Shown here: positions 32,460 through 41,327 of the stretch, piece by piece
Numbering within the stretch: the stretch's first letter is position 1
Layout of the letters: the number at the start of each line of letters is the position of its first letter
Assembly (NCBI RefSeq): GCF_017592475.1
Contig: NZ_JAGFNP010000012.1
Span: 75,624-139,623, forward strand
DNA length: 64,000 bases
DNA from: Glycomyces niveus
GTDB taxonomy: Bacteria > Actinomycetota > Actinomycetes > Mycobacteriales > Micromonosporaceae
Direction: 5' to 3'
The notes under the pieces: model-generated
The model's input: only the letters and a program-made list of their open reading frames with translations
Database searches by the model: none
What the model was told of the DNA's origin: nothing
Program-made: the position numbers and the translations under genes

Positions 32460-33239
32460 ATGAGCGCACAGGACTACCTCGCCGAGCTGTTCTCACTCGA
32501 AGGGCGCGTCGCCGTCGTGACCGGCGGGAGTTCCGGGATCGGGAAGGGCATCGCCACCGCACTGGCGCGCGCGGGCGCGAAGACCGTGGTCGTAGCGCGT
32601 GGACGGGAAGCCTTGACCGCCACTGTGGACGAGTTGACCGCGCTCGGCTGCGAAGCGGCCTGGGTGACCGGTGATCTCAGCGGACGCGACGCCATCAGGG
32701 AGGCAGGCGAGGCCGCGGCCGCGGTCTACGGGGAGCCTGACATCCTCGTCAACTCCGCCGGGATAAACCTGCGCCCGCCCATGAGCGAGATCGACGAAGG
32801 CGTCTGGGACGCGACCATGGCGGTGAACCTGGAGGCGCCCTTCCTGCTCGGGCAGCGGTTCGGGCCGGGCATGGCCGAGCGCGGATTCGGGCGGATCATC
32901 CACGTGACCTCGCAGCAGGCGCACCGCGCGTTCGTGCAGAGCGGCGTGTACGGCGTCTCGAAGGGCGCCTTGGAATCCCTGGCCCGCTCGCAGGCCGAGG
33001 CGTGGTCGCCGCACGGGGTCACCTGCAACACGCTGGTGCCCGGCTTCGTGATGACGCCGCTGAACGAACGGCTCGCATCCGACCCCGAGAAGGTGGCGGC
33101 CCTGGCCGCGCGCACCATGACCGGGCGCAACGGGCTCGCCGAGGACTTCGCGGGGGCGGCCGTGTACCTGGCGAGCCGCGCCTCCGCGTACGTGACCGGG
33201 CAGGCGCTGTTCGTGGACGGCGGGCTGTCCGTCCACTGA
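32460..33239 (+). CDS. Short-chain dehydrogenase/reductase
   Basis: A 259-residue classical SDR. TGGSSGIG (residues 21-28) binds the dinucleotide, the NSAG motif is near 97, and the catalytic Ser-Tyr-Lys is in HVTSQQAH...YGVSKGALE. The C-terminal FVDGGLSV is standard. The N-terminal LFSLEGRVAVVTGG is like gluconate 5-dehydrogenase and related polyol enzymes, but the substrate is not certain. The Ala/Arg-rich DNA-proximal loop suggests NADP(H) or NAD(H) cannot be told apart. A sulfotransferase gene follows 109 bases later on the same strand. Confidence 0.88.
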   Translation: MSAQDYLAELFSLEGRVAVVTGGSSGIGKGIATALARAGAKTVVVARGREALTATVDELTALGCEAAWVTGDLSGRDAIREAGEAAAAVYGEPDILVNSAGINLRPPMSEIDEGVWDATMAVNLEAPFLLGQRFGPGMAERGFGRIIHVTSQQAHRAFVQSGVYGVSKGALESLARSQAEAWSPHGVTCNTLVPGFVMTPLNERLASDPEKVAALAARTMTGRNGLAEDFAGAAVYLASRASAYVTGQALFVDGGLSVH

Positions 33240-33348
33240 TGCCGACGGGGTTCAGCGTGTGCTTCGCGGTGCCGCCGGAAGCCACCGGGGGTAGTCTGTC
33301 GGGGCCAGCTGTCGCCTTGCGGGCCTTGCGCTCCGAAAGGAACCCCCC

Positions 33349-34554
33349 ATGAGCCGGACCACCCTGACCGCCAGCCTCGTCAACGCGGTGCTGCGGCCCT
33401 CCTTCAAAGGCCGCAACCGGCCCCTCGAGACCTGGCAGCGCACCGTCGCCGCGATCGAGAAGTCGACCGGATGGTCGACCGCCGGGGACGAGGAGTTCAC
33501 CGCGGACCTGGGATTCCATCTTCGATGCCTCGCCAAGGAGCCGCAGTTGACGCCGCTCGGCTGGCAGTCGGGCATCGAGGACGCGGCGAAACGCCAGGAG
33601 AACCGGCTGCGCATCCGGCAGCGGCTGATCGAGCACCCGGAGATAGCCGACGAGCGGATCGTGGCCCCGGTGTTCGTCGTGGGCCTGCCGCGTACGGCGA
33701 CCACGTTGGCGCACAAGATCCTCGCCGCCTCTGATGCGCATCGCGGCCCGCTGATGTGGGAGATGATGCGCACCGACATCCCCCAGCACCGGGCCGAGGC
33801 CGACAATGCGATCAAGAAGCTCGAGTCGGGGACCCGCATGATGGTCAGGTTCTCACCGTCGTGGGAGGTCATCCACCCCATGAGGGTGCATTCGCCCGAG
33901 GAGTCGATGCTCATCCTGCCGCACGGGACCTATCACCTGATCCTGCGCGGGACGCTGCCGAAGTACCGGCGGTGGCTGGAGGAGCGCGACCGCACCCCCG
34001 ACTACCTGTACCTGAAGCGGGCGCTCCAAGTGCTCCAGTATCAGCGCGAGCCGAAACGCTGGATGCTCAAGTACCCGGCGCACCTCAACGACATGGAGGT
34101 TATCAAGCGAGTCTTCCCTGACGCGACCTTCGTCTGGACGCACCGCGACCCGACCACCGTCATGGGCTCGGTCTGCTCGCTCATGGAGACCTCGTGGTCG
34201 CTGTACCAGCGCCGCCTCGACTTCGAGTCGATCGGGCAGGTGGCGTTGAGCCTGCTCGTCGAGTCGATCGAGGCGGGCCGGAAGGCGCGCCTCGCGCTTC
34301 CGGCTGAGTCCATCGTGGATGTCCCCTACCACCGGCTCAACTCGGACCCGGCGAACGAGGTCCCCAAGCTGTACCAGGCGATCGGCGCCGAGTGGACCGC
34401 CAAGGACGCGGGCAACCTCGAGAACGTCCTGGCCCGGCCGGTGCGCGACCGCCGGCACGAGTACTCGCTGTCGCGTTACGGCCTGTCCATTCAGGCCGTC
34501 GAGGACGCCTTCGGCGACTACATCCGCCTCTGCGGGACGCTCAACTCGCGCTGA
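33349..34554 (+). CDS. Sulfotransferase-family protein
   Basis: A 401-residue cytosolic sulfotransferase-like protein. The 5'-phosphosulfate-binding loop is VVGLPRTATTLAHKIL (residues 110-125), and the 3'-phosphate region follows RWMLKYPAHLNDMEV...TFVWTHRDPTTVMGS near 231-265. These transfer sulfate from PAPS to lipids, sugars or small molecules; in actinomycetes relatives modify glycolipids or secondary metabolites. GAAAGGA precedes the ATG. It ends before a long interrupted hairpin (34572-34614) shared with the convergent small gene. Confidence 0.85.
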   Translation: MSRTTLTASLVNAVLRPSFKGRNRPLETWQRTVAAIEKSTGWSTAGDEEFTADLGFHLRCLAKEPQLTPLGWQSGIEDAAKRQENRLRIRQRLIEHPEIADERIVAPVFVVGLPRTATTLAHKILAASDAHRGPLMWEMMRTDIPQHRAEADNAIKKLESGTRMMVRFSPSWEVIHPMRVHSPEESMLILPHGTYHLILRGTLPKYRRWLEERDRTPDYLYLKRALQVLQYQREPKRWMLKYPAHLNDMEVIKRVFPDATFVWTHRDPTTVMGSVCSLMETSWSLYQRRLDFESIGQVALSLLVESIEAGRKARLALPAESIVDVPYHRLNSDPANEVPKLYQAIGAEWTAKDAGNLENVLARPVRDRRHEYSLSRYGLSIQAVEDAFGDYIRLCGTLNSR

Positions 34555-34571
34555 CACCCGCACTTGGACGA

Positions 34572-34614
34572 GCCGCGGGACCCGTGCATCTTCCTGATGC
34601 ACCGGCCCCGCGGC
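34572..34614. terminator. Bidirectional hairpin between convergent genes
   Basis: Arms of 19 bases with two mismatches (GCCGCGGG...GTGCATC) around TTCCT, between the sulfotransferase gene (ends 34554) and the convergent gene (ends 34625). Confidence 0.65.
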
Positions 34615-34624
34615 GATTCCCGGC

Positions 34625-34939
34625 CTACAGGCCGGTCTGGTTCCGGAAGTCCTCGATGGACCCTTGGACGCCGTCGGCGCCTTCCTGCGCTTGGCCTTGG
34701 GCGTTGTCGAAGCCCTCCTGCACCTGGCCTTGCGCGTCCTGCACCTGGTCCTGCGCGTTCTGGACGCCGTCCTGCGCCTGCCCCTGCAGGTCTTCCGCCG
34801 CACCGCCGAACTGCTCGCCGAGCTGGTCGACCGGCGCGTCCGCCGCGCCGCCGATCATCTCCTCGGCCTTGCCCTTGACGTCTTCGACGGCCCCCGAGAA
34901 CATGTCCTTCAGCTCATTGAACTTGTCCGCAAAACCCAT
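34625..34939 (-). CDS. Small Gln-rich heptad-repeat protein (antitoxin/CsbD-like)
   Basis: A 104-residue, highly helical protein. It opens with MGFADKFNELKDMFSGAVED, reminiscent of the MT0933/Rv0909-type 'antitoxin' and CsbD-like stress proteins. Residues about 55-95 are a run of degenerate 7-residue units such as VQNAQDQ, VQDAQGQ and VQEGFDN, an amphipathic helix of nearly only Gln, Asn, Asp, Gly and Val. No Cys, Trp or Pro-rich region. GGGGG precedes the ATG. There is no adjacent toxin, so a stress-protective or membrane-associated role is equally possible. The repeat is visible in the DNA as tandem GCGTCCTGC-like units. Confidence 0.7.
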   Translation of the reverse strand: MGFADKFNELKDMFSGAVEDVKGKAEEMIGGAADAPVDQLGEQFGGAAEDLQGQAQDGVQNAQDQVQDAQGQVQEGFDNAQGQAQEGADGVQGSIEDFRNQTGL

Positions 34940-35059
34940 GGTGTACCCCCTTGTTCGCGTTGGCCCCTCCAACTATAGGGGTTTGCCCCGAAAACCCGAA
35001 ATGCACTGACACGATGTGTCACGGTCCACCTCTTGCAAGCGGGTGCGCGGCCCGCCGGG

Positions 35060-36103
35060 TCAGTCGCCGTCGAGGTCGGTGCGCTGCCGCACCACGCGGA
35101 GGTCGTCGCCGTCCCAGGCCATCTCGTAGAGCTTGCCGCGCGCTCCGGTGAAAGGGCGGTGGAGGACGAGCATGAGATCGCCTTCGAAGGTGGTGAAGAG
35201 CATCCCGTGGCCGGAGTCGCCGCGCACGAGCGGTTCCCTTTGCTCCCAAGGACCTTCGAGGCGCCCGGAGGGGGACACGGCCCAGGTCTGGACGTAGTCG
35301 CCGTCCACACCGCCCGGGGTGAGGCGGTTCTTCTCGTAGGTCGACCACAGGCACACGAGGGCGCCGCCGGGGGCGCGGACCAGCTGCGGGCCGTCCGTCA
35401 CGTACGGCGCGAGCTGGTGCGGGACCCCGGCCGGGATCTCGCGGGTGAGCCAGGGGGCGTCCGAGCCCTTGAAGAGCATCACCGCGTCGCCGGCGACCGC
35501 GTCCAGGCGGTCGTTGAGCGGGAACGCCTCAATGGTGCCGTCGATGCGCTGCAGCCACTCGTTGGCGTAGACCATCCACGGGCGGCCGTCGTCGTCGGTG
35601 AACAGCGTGCCGTCGAGGATCATGAGCTCGGGCGGCAGGATCGGCGCGTCGGGCTTGAGCATCCGGAACGGGCCGGTCGGCGCGTTGGCGACTGCGACGA
35701 TCGTGGAGCGGCGGTAGTTCGGGACCGGGAACGGCGTGCCGTACTCCCCCGGCCCGGGCACCGGCAGCGGCACGTCGGTGTTGTGCAGGGTGGTGAACAG
35801 GTACCAGCGGCCGTTCCAGCGGTGCACCTCGGGCGCCCACGCGCCGTGCACCGCCCACGGCGACTCCTCCTCGGCGACAAGGAAGACCGGCACCGGCTCG
35901 GCCCAGTTGAGGAGGTCGCGGGACCGGTAGCACATCGTGCCGACCCCGGCGTCCGAGAGCGGGCCGGTCGCCGTGGCGGTGAAGCCCTGGTTGGCGGTGT
36001 AGAGGTGGTAGAGGCCCGACTCGGCGTCGGCGACCACGTACGGGTCGTGCAGCGGCATCTCGGGCAGGCGCAGCGGGAAGGCGGACGGCATCGGCTCGCT
36101 CAT
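35060..36103 (-). CDS. Glycoside hydrolase family 43-like protein
   Basis: A 347-residue five-bladed beta-propeller glycosidase without a signal peptide. The base Asp is in LHDPYVVAD near residue 18, WAPEVHRWNGRWYLF (near 90) is typical of clan GH-F, and the pKa-modulating Asp is in LDGTLFTDDDGRPWMVYANEW. The usual EGP acid motif reads TDGPQLV here, as I remember for some intracellular GH43-like subgroups. Likely substrates are arabinose- or xylose-containing oligosaccharides. I chose the ATG at 36103; no ribosome-binding site is seen, so the start may be leaderless or the GTG at 36139. It is divergent from the methyltransferase gene at 36286. Confidence 0.8.
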   Translation of the reverse strand: MSEPMPSAFPLRLPEMPLHDPYVVADAESGLYHLYTANQGFTATATGPLSDAGVGTMCYRSRDLLNWAEPVPVFLVAEEESPWAVHGAWAPEVHRWNGRWYLFTTLHNTDVPLPVPGPGEYGTPFPVPNYRRSTIVAVANAPTGPFRMLKPDAPILPPELMILDGTLFTDDDGRPWMVYANEWLQRIDGTIEAFPLNDRLDAVAGDAVMLFKGSDAPWLTREIPAGVPHQLAPYVTDGPQLVRAPGGALVCLWSTYEKNRLTPGGVDGDYVQTWAVSPSGRLEGPWEQREPLVRGDSGHGMLFTTFEGDLMLVLHRPFTGARGKLYEMAWDGDDLRVVRQRTDLDGD

Positions 36104-36221
36104 GTCGAAAACGCTATCAGGGCGATATCCGCTCGACACGACGGTCGCTCGGGTCGTACAGTGCGGCGGTCAACGCAGGTCCACGAGCTTTGGAGATGAT
36201 TTTTTGAAGGTCCAGGCGCAC

Positions 36222-36240
36222 GCGGTCGGAGTCCGACCGC
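36222..36240. promoter_or_regulatory. Palindrome in the GH43/methyltransferase divergent region
   Basis: Perfect 9-base arms GCGGTCGGA / TCCGACCGC around one base, about 46 bases before the methyltransferase start. An ATTTTTTGAA stretch lies just upstream. Operator-like; function unproven. Confidence 0.4.
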
Positions 36241-36285
36241 TCTACGACACCGTCAACAGATCATCGACACCAAAGGACTTCCATA

Positions 36286-37032
36286 GTGGACCTTCCACAG
36301 TCATTCGTCATCGCCGAGAGCAGCCACCGCATCCACAACCCCTTCGATAGGCGCAAGCTGGCCCAACTGGGCGAGGCACTGCGCCTCGCGCCCAGCCTGA
36401 CCATGCTCGACCTCGCTTGCGGGTCGGGCGAGATGCTCTGCGCCTGGGCGCGGGACCACGGCATCGGCGGCACCGGGGTCGACATCAGCACCGCGTTCAC
36501 CGCGCGAGCCAAGGCCCGCGCCGCCGAACTCGGCGTCGCCGACCGCTGCGAGTTCCTGCACGGCGACGCCGCCGGGTTCGTCGCGGACACGCCCGTCGAC
36601 ATCGCCGCGTGCATCGGCGCCACCTGGATCGGCGGCGGCGCCGCCGGGACGATCGCGCTCCTCGAGCAGAGCCTGCGGCCGGGCGGCCTCATGCTCATCG
36701 GCGAGCCTTACTGGCGTCAAGACCCGCCGGACGAGGCGACCGTCAAGGGCTGCTACGTCGGCGCCAAGGGCGACCTGTTCGATCTGCCGGGCCTGTTCGA
36801 GCACTTCGGCGCCCTCGGCTACGACGTGGTCGAGATGGTCCTGGCCGACCAGGACTCCTGGGACCGGTACTCGGCCGCGCAGTGGCTCAACATCCGCCGC
36901 TGGCTCGACGACAACCCGGGCCACGACCTCGCGGAGGAGATGCGGCACAAGCTCGATGTCGGCCGCCTTAACCATGTGCGCTACCAGCGCGACTACCTCG
37001 GATGGGGCGTCTTCGCCCTCATGAAGCGGTAA
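36286..37032 (+). CDS. Class I SAM-dependent methyltransferase
   Basis: A 248-residue methyltransferase. Motif I is LDLACGSGEML (about residues 42-52), the acidic residue ending strand 2 is in GTGVDIS, motif post-I is FLHGDAAGF, and IGEPYWRQDPP near 145 follows the last core strand. Such proteins methylate small molecules; the partner is unknown. The GTG start has AAGGA about 9 bases upstream. A perfect hairpin (37041-37072) follows just after the stop. Divergent from the GH43-like gene with no metabolic link obvious. Confidence 0.85.
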   Translation: MDLPQSFVIAESSHRIHNPFDRRKLAQLGEALRLAPSLTMLDLACGSGEMLCAWARDHGIGGTGVDISTAFTARAKARAAELGVADRCEFLHGDAAGFVADTPVDIAACIGATWIGGGAAGTIALLEQSLRPGGLMLIGEPYWRQDPPDEATVKGCYVGAKGDLFDLPGLFEHFGALGYDVVEMVLADQDSWDRYSAAQWLNIRRWLDDNPGHDLAEEMRHKLDVGRLNHVRYQRDYLGWGVFALMKR

Positions 37033-37040
37033 CGGCATGA

Positions 37041-37072
37041 CGAGAGGGCCTGGCATCCGCCAGGCCCTCTCG
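37041..37072. terminator. Bidirectional hairpin between convergent genes
   Basis: Perfect 13-base arms (CGAGAGGGCCTGG / CCAGGCCCTCTCG) around CATCCG, nine bases after the methyltransferase stop and 22 bases from the convergent transporter gene stop. No T-tract. Confidence 0.75.
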
Positions 37073-37094
37073 CGTTGCGCGCCGAACGATGACG

Positions 37095-37997
37095 CTAGCC
37101 GAGGTTCGCCTGGGCGAGCCAGTCCTTCGCGATCGTCTCGGCCGGCAGCTCCTCGTCGACGCTGCGGGCGTTCATGGTGAGGAGGGCTTCGGGGGTCATC
37201 GCGGCGCTCACCGCGTCGATGACCGCGGCCGCCTCGTCGTTGACGTTGTCGCTGGCGAGCGGGACCACGTGTGAGGCCAGGAACAGGCCCTTCGTGTCCT
37301 GAAGGGACACCAGGTCGTTAGCGGCGATCGACGGGTCGGCGGTGTAGATGATGGCCATCTGGATGTCGCCGTCGTTGAGCGCGGCGACGGTGAGCGGGCC
37401 GCCGCCGTCCTCGATCGGCGTGAAGCCGACCTCGATGCCGTACGTGTCGAGCAGGCCCTGCGGGCCGTTCGGGCGGCTCTCGGCCTCGGAGTTGGCGCCC
37501 ATGGTGATCGGCACGCTCACGTTGGCCAGGTCGTCCACTGTAGTGAGGGACCATTCGTCGGCGAACGCGCGGGTCACGGTGTAGGAGTCCTGGTCCGTGG
37601 CGGGCGACTGGGCGAGCACGCGCAGGCCGTCGGGGGTGGCCTCCTGCAGGGCCGCATAGACGTCGTCGCTCAGGCGGGCCTCGGTGTCGGGCACCCAGTA
37701 CTGCAGGAGCGGGCCGGTGTACTCGGGGAAGAGGTCGATCGAGCCGCCCTCGATCTCGGGCAGATAGGCCTCGCGCTGGCCGATGCGGAACTGGCGTTCC
37801 ACGGTGAACCCGGCGTCCTCGAGGGACTGGGCGTAGACCTCGGCGATGATCTCGCTCGAGTAGTAGTCCTGCGAGCCGATGACGATGGTGTCGCCGTCCG
37901 ATTCGCCGCTGGAGAGCGGGTCGCCGGACGAGCAGGCGGAGGCGGCGAGGGCGGCCGCTAGCGCGACCGCGCCGATGGCCTTGGTGCGGGTGTTCAT
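37095..37997 (-). CDS. Osmoprotectant (glycine betaine/choline-type) ABC substrate-binding lipoprotein
   Basis: A 300-residue OpuC/OsmF-like binding protein. The lipobox ASAC puts the lipid-modified Cys at residue 22. The mature part contains IVIGSQDYYSSEIIAEVYAQ (about 36-55), QREAYLPEIEGGSIDLFPEYTG and DQDSYTVTRAFAD, features of quaternary-amine-binding proteins. It is the last gene of a four-gene operon, overlapping the permease gene by four bases (ATGA). Delivers glycine betaine, choline, carnitine or proline betaine to the two permeases. Start and length are normal for the family. Confidence 0.92.
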   Translation of the reverse strand: MNTRTKAIGAVALAAALAASACSSGDPLSSGESDGDTIVIGSQDYYSSEIIAEVYAQSLEDAGFTVERQFRIGQREAYLPEIEGGSIDLFPEYTGPLLQYWVPDTEARLSDDVYAALQEATPDGLRVLAQSPATDQDSYTVTRAFADEWSLTTVDDLANVSVPITMGANSEAESRPNGPQGLLDTYGIEVGFTPIEDGGGPLTVAALNDGDIQMAIIYTADPSIAANDLVSLQDTKGLFLASHVVPLASDNVNDEAAAVIDAVSAAMTPEALLTMNARSVDEELPAETIAKDWLAQANLG

Positions 37998-38719
37998 ACG
38001 CGTTCCTTCTCTCGGGGAATCTCGGGCAGGTCGGCGGTGTCTTCGGCGGTGTCTTCGGCGGGCGCGGTGATGCGCTGTGCCGCAATGCGTTGCGCGGCGG
38101 CGAGGAGCAGTTCGAGCAGGAGCGCCAGGGCGGCGACGAGGAGGGCCCCGGCCAGCATCTCGGCGTAGTCGCGGGATTTGAGGCCGGAGAACAGGTAGCG
38201 GCCGAGGCCGAAGTCGGCGGTGTAGGCGGCGAGGGTGGCGGTGGCGACGACCTGGAGGACGGCGGCGCGCAGGCCGCCGATGATCACCGGTGCGGCCAGC
38301 GGGATCTCGACTTGGAAGACCACTTGGCGCGGGCTCATGCCGATGGCGCGGGCGGCGCCGGTGACCTCGGGGTCGACGTTCTGGACGCCCGCATAGGCGC
38401 CCGCGAGGACCGAAGGGACTGCGAGGACGATGAGCGCCAGGAGCGGTGCGCCGAGGCCGATGCCGAGGGCGAGGCCCAGGAGCGTGAGCAGGCCGAGGGT
38501 GGGGATCGCGCGGGCGGCGCCCGCGATCGCGCCGACGAGTCCGGCGCCCTTGCGGGTGTGTCCGATGAGGACGCCCGCGGGGAAGGCGAGGACCGCGGCG
38601 GCGGTGACCGCGGCGAAGGTGATGGCGAGGTGCTGGAGGACGCGGGTGGGCACGCCGCCGGGGCCGGTCCAGTGGGCCGGGTCGGCGAGCCAGGCGAGGG
38701 CGTCGAGGAAGAGGTTCAT
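37994..38719 (-). CDS. Osmoprotectant ABC transporter permease 2
   Basis: A 241-residue permease of the OpuCB/OsmW type with about six helices. The EAA-like cytoplasmic loop reads GAARAIGMSPRQVVFQVEIPLAAPVI (about residues 140-165), where it docks on the ATPase. The preceding region has IPTLGLLTLLGLALGIG. The ATG overlaps the upstream permease stop by four bases and its own stop overlaps the binding-protein start by four bases. C-terminus is long, acidic and cytoplasmic. Works as a heterodimer with the permease at 38716. Confidence 0.92.
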   Translation of the reverse strand: MNLFLDALAWLADPAHWTGPGGVPTRVLQHLAITFAAVTAAAVLAFPAGVLIGHTRKGAGLVGAIAGAARAIPTLGLLTLLGLALGIGLGAPLLALIVLAVPSVLAGAYAGVQNVDPEVTGAARAIGMSPRQVVFQVEIPLAAPVIIGGLRAAVLQVVATATLAAYTADFGLGRYLFSGLKSRDYAEMLAGALLVAALALLLELLLAAAQRIAAQRITAPAEDTAEDTADLPEIPREKERV

Positions 38720-39384
38720 GTCGTCTCCGCTCGCGGGAGCAGGCGTTCGCGGCGCTTGGCGGTCCAGGGGGTGAGGGCGCGCCCGGCGGCGATGAGGAGC
38801 GCGTCGAAGAGCAGGGCGAGGGCCATGGTGGCGATGACGCCGGTGGCGACTTCGGCGGGGATGCCGCGCTGGAACCCGTCGGTGAGGAGGGTGCCGAGGC
38901 TCGGGACGCCGATGAGGGCGCCGATGGTCACGAGGCTGACGGTGCTGACGGCGACGACGCGGACGCCTGCCAGGAGCACGGGGACGGCGAGGGGCAGGTC
39001 GACGCGCCAGAACACGCCCAGGGGCGAGTGCCCTACGGCGACAGCGGCTTCGCGGACGCGGGGGTCGACGGAGCCGAAGGCGTCGGCGGCGGTGCGCACG
39101 AGGAGCGCGAGGCCGTAGACGGTGAGGGCGATGATCATCGTCGCGGGCGAGCGCAGCGGGATGCCGAAGAGCACCGGGATGATGATGAGCAGCGGCAGGG
39201 CGGGGATGGCGTAGAGGAGGCCGGCCGCGCCGAGGACCGCGCCGCCGAGGCGGGGGCGGCGGTGGGCGAGTCGTCCGATGGGGACGGCGAGGAGCACGCT
39301 CAGCACGATCGCGGGGGCGCTGAGCAGCAGGTGGTCGCGGGTGAGTTCGATGACCTGCGGCCAGTTGAGGGTGAGCCAGTTCAA
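38716..39384 (-). CDS. Osmoprotectant ABC transporter permease 1
   Basis: A 222-residue permease of the OpuCD/OsmY type. Six helices, with the EAA loop REAAVAVGHSPLGVFWRVDL (about 135-154) and IPALPLLIIIPVLFGIPL near 65. It overlaps the ATPase gene by four bases at its 5' end and the second permease by four bases at its 3' end; the chain of ATGA overlaps enforces equal synthesis of the subunits. Confidence 0.92.
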   Translation of the reverse strand: MNWLTLNWPQVIELTRDHLLLSAPAIVLSVLLAVPIGRLAHRRPRLGGAVLGAAGLLYAIPALPLLIIIPVLFGIPLRSPATMIIALTVYGLALLVRTAADAFGSVDPRVREAAVAVGHSPLGVFWRVDLPLAVPVLLAGVRVVAVSTVSLVTIGALIGVPSLGTLLTDGFQRGIPAEVATGVIATMALALLFDALLIAAGRALTPWTAKRRERLLPRAETT

Positions 39385-40193
39385 GGCGCGAGCACCCCCA
39401 CGGGGCGCCCCGAGCCGTCGACGGCGACGGCCCGGCCGTCGATGTCCATGATGGAGAGTTCGCGTTCGGCGCGGTCGGCGCCCACGAAGTCGCGCACGAA
39501 GTCGTCAGCGGGCGCGCCGAGGATCTCGGCGGGGGTGCCGCGCTGGGCGATCACCCCGCCTTCGCGCAGGACGACGACCTCGTCGCCGAGGAGGAAGGCC
39601 TCGTCCACGTCGTGGGTGACGAACAGGATCGTCTTGTGCAGTTCCGCTTGCAGGCGAAGGAGTTCCTCCTGCAGGTCGCGGCGCATGATCGGGTCGACGG
39701 CGCCGAAGGGCTCGTCCATGAGCAGGATCTCGGGGTCGGCGGCGAGGGCGCGCGCGACGCCGACGCGCTGCTGCTGGCCGCCCGAGAGCTGGCCGGGGTA
39801 GCGGCGGCCGAGCTTCGGGTCGAGCCCCACGCGTTCGAGCAGTTCGCTTGCGGCCGTGCGGGCCTCGCGCTTGGCGATGCCGTTGAGCACCGGAACGGTG
39901 GCGATGTTGTCGAGGACGCTGCGGTGCGGGAGGAGCCCGCCGTGCTGCAGGACGTACCCGATGGAGCGGCGCAGGGCCACCGGATCGCGCTCGCGCACGT
40001 CCTCGCCGTCGATGAGGACGCGGCCCGAAGTGGGCTCGACCATGCGGTTCACCGTGCGCAGCAACGTGGACTTGCCCGAACCGGAGGAGCCGACGAGCAC
40101 CACGCTGCGGTGCGAGGGGACGACCAGCGAGAACTCGGCGACGGCGGCGGCGTGGCCCGGGTAGGTCTTGGACACTGATTCGAACTCGATCAC
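39381..40193 (-). CDS. Osmoprotectant ABC transporter ATP-binding protein
   Basis: A 270-residue ATPase of the OpuCA/OsmV type. Walker A GSSGSGKST (about 32-40), Q-loop VLQHGGL, signature LSGGQQQRVGVARAL, Walker B ILLMDEPFG and switch His in VTHD are all present. A CBS-like remnant of about 35 residues ends the protein (ELSIMDIDGRAVAVDG), much shorter than the two CBS domains of OpuCA. I chose the GTG at 40193, with AGGGGAAG about 8 bases before it; an ATG at 40211 lacks a ribosome-binding site. It heads the operon. The 217-base upstream region holds the inverted repeat at 40257-40276. Confidence 0.92.
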   Translation of the reverse strand: MIEFESVSKTYPGHAAAVAEFSLVVPSHRSVVLVGSSGSGKSTLLRTVNRMVEPTSGRVLIDGEDVRERDPVALRRSIGYVLQHGGLLPHRSVLDNIATVPVLNGIAKREARTAASELLERVGLDPKLGRRYPGQLSGGQQQRVGVARALAADPEILLMDEPFGAVDPIMRRDLQEELLRLQAELHKTILFVTHDVDEAFLLGDEVVVLREGGVIAQRGTPAEILGAPADDFVRDFVGADRAERELSIMDIDGRAVAVDGSGRPVGVLAP

Positions 40194-40256
40194 AGCGACT
40201 TCCCCTGACATGGGCAAAACGGTCACGGTCAGTCTATACAGCGAACCGAAGCGCAT

Positions 40257-40276
40257 ATTCGAACTGGCAATCGAAT
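40257..40276. promoter_or_regulatory. Inverted repeat in the osmoprotectant/NmrA divergent region
   Basis: ATTCGA (40257-40262), 8 bases, TCGAAT (40271-40276). It lies 64 bases before the transporter start in an AT-richer stretch and could be an operator for either direction. Confidence 0.4.
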
Positions 40277-40410
40277 TGCGGGTCTTAGGACCAGCGGTGT
40301 ACCCGCGGCGCGGCTCTGGTCCGATGGCATTGCGCCCCTGGGGTTCTAGCGTTGGCCCGGTCACCACAGGGACCGTGCCCGCGGCCCCGGCGAACCGAGA
40401 GGGAACTGCG

Positions 40411-41229
40411 ATGACCATCCTCGTCACCGGCGCGACCGGCAATGTCGGACGACACCTCGTCGAGCAGCTGCACGCCGCGAACCACCCCGTGCGGGCGCTC
40501 ACCCGCGACCCCGCCAACGCGCACCTGCCGGCCGGCGTCGACGTCCGCGTCGGGGACTTCACCCACTTCGCGAGCCTCGAAGCCGCGCTCGAAGGCGTCA
40601 CCGCGCTGCACCTCATGACCACCTTCGGCCCCGGCAACACCACCGTCCCGAACAGCCGCGACCTCGTCGACGCCGCCGTCAAGGCCGGGGTGCGGCGCGT
40701 GACCCTCCTCTGGAACGGCTACACCGGGCCGGTGGAGGAGGCCGTCGAGGACTCCGAGCTCGAGTACACGCACCTGCGGCCCGGCGAGTTCATGTCGAAC
40801 GCGCTCAGCTGGGCCGGGATGATCCGCGCCGAAGGGGTCGTGCGCGAGGCCTACGGCGAGGTCGGCCACTCCCCCGTCGACGTGCGCGACATCGCCGCCG
40901 TCGCCGCCCGCGCCCTCACCGAGGACGGCCACGCCGGACAGGCCTACATCCTCACCGGCCCCGAAGTGCTCACCGTCCCGCAGCAGGTCGCGGCCATCGC
41001 CGCCGCGCTCGGCAAGGAGGTGCGGTACGAGGCCGAAGACCCCGAGGGCGCGAAGGAGCGGATGCGCGCCATGGGCATCGAGGAGCACGCCATCGACTAC
41101 GTGCTCGACTGGCGCGCCAATCCGCCCCAGTTCGCGCGCGAGGTCTTCACCTCCGTCGCCGACGTGACCGGCCGTCCCGCCCGGACGTTCGCCGAGTGGG
41201 CGAAGGACCACGCCGAGTCGTTCCGGTAG
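40411..41229 (+). CDS. NmrA-family NAD(P)-binding oxidoreductase
   Basis: A 272-residue atypical SDR similar to the product of 23196. LVTGATGNVG at residues 4-13 binds NAD(P); RPGEFMSNALSWAGMIR near 128 and a C-terminal EWAKDHAESFR repeat the pattern of its paralogs. The catalytic Tyr/Lys pair of classical SDRs is absent. AGAGGGAAC precedes the ATG. No regulator is adjacent: upstream is the divergent osmoprotectant operon, downstream is kup. It may act on quinones or reactive carbonyls by family analogy. Confidence 0.87.
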   Translation: MTILVTGATGNVGRHLVEQLHAANHPVRALTRDPANAHLPAGVDVRVGDFTHFASLEAALEGVTALHLMTTFGPGNTTVPNSRDLVDAAVKAGVRRVTLLWNGYTGPVEEAVEDSELEYTHLRPGEFMSNALSWAGMIRAEGVVREAYGEVGHSPVDVRDIAAVAARALTEDGHAGQAYILTGPEVLTVPQQVAAIAAALGKEVRYEAEDPEGAKERMRAMGIEEHAIDYVLDWRANPPQFAREVFTSVADVTGRPARTFAEWAKDHAESFR

Positions 41230-41327
41230 GAACCCGGCCCCGGCGGCGCCCGGGGCCGACTCCCAGGTCGCAAGGTGTCCTGGATTACGCCACTTGGTGG
41301 TCGGGAACCCATTTCGCGCGGTATCGT

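Noticed and set aside
34625..34939. A toxin-antitoxin pair around the heptad protein
   Set aside because: No toxin-like gene is adjacent; both neighbours are separate transcription units with their own hairpins or promoters.
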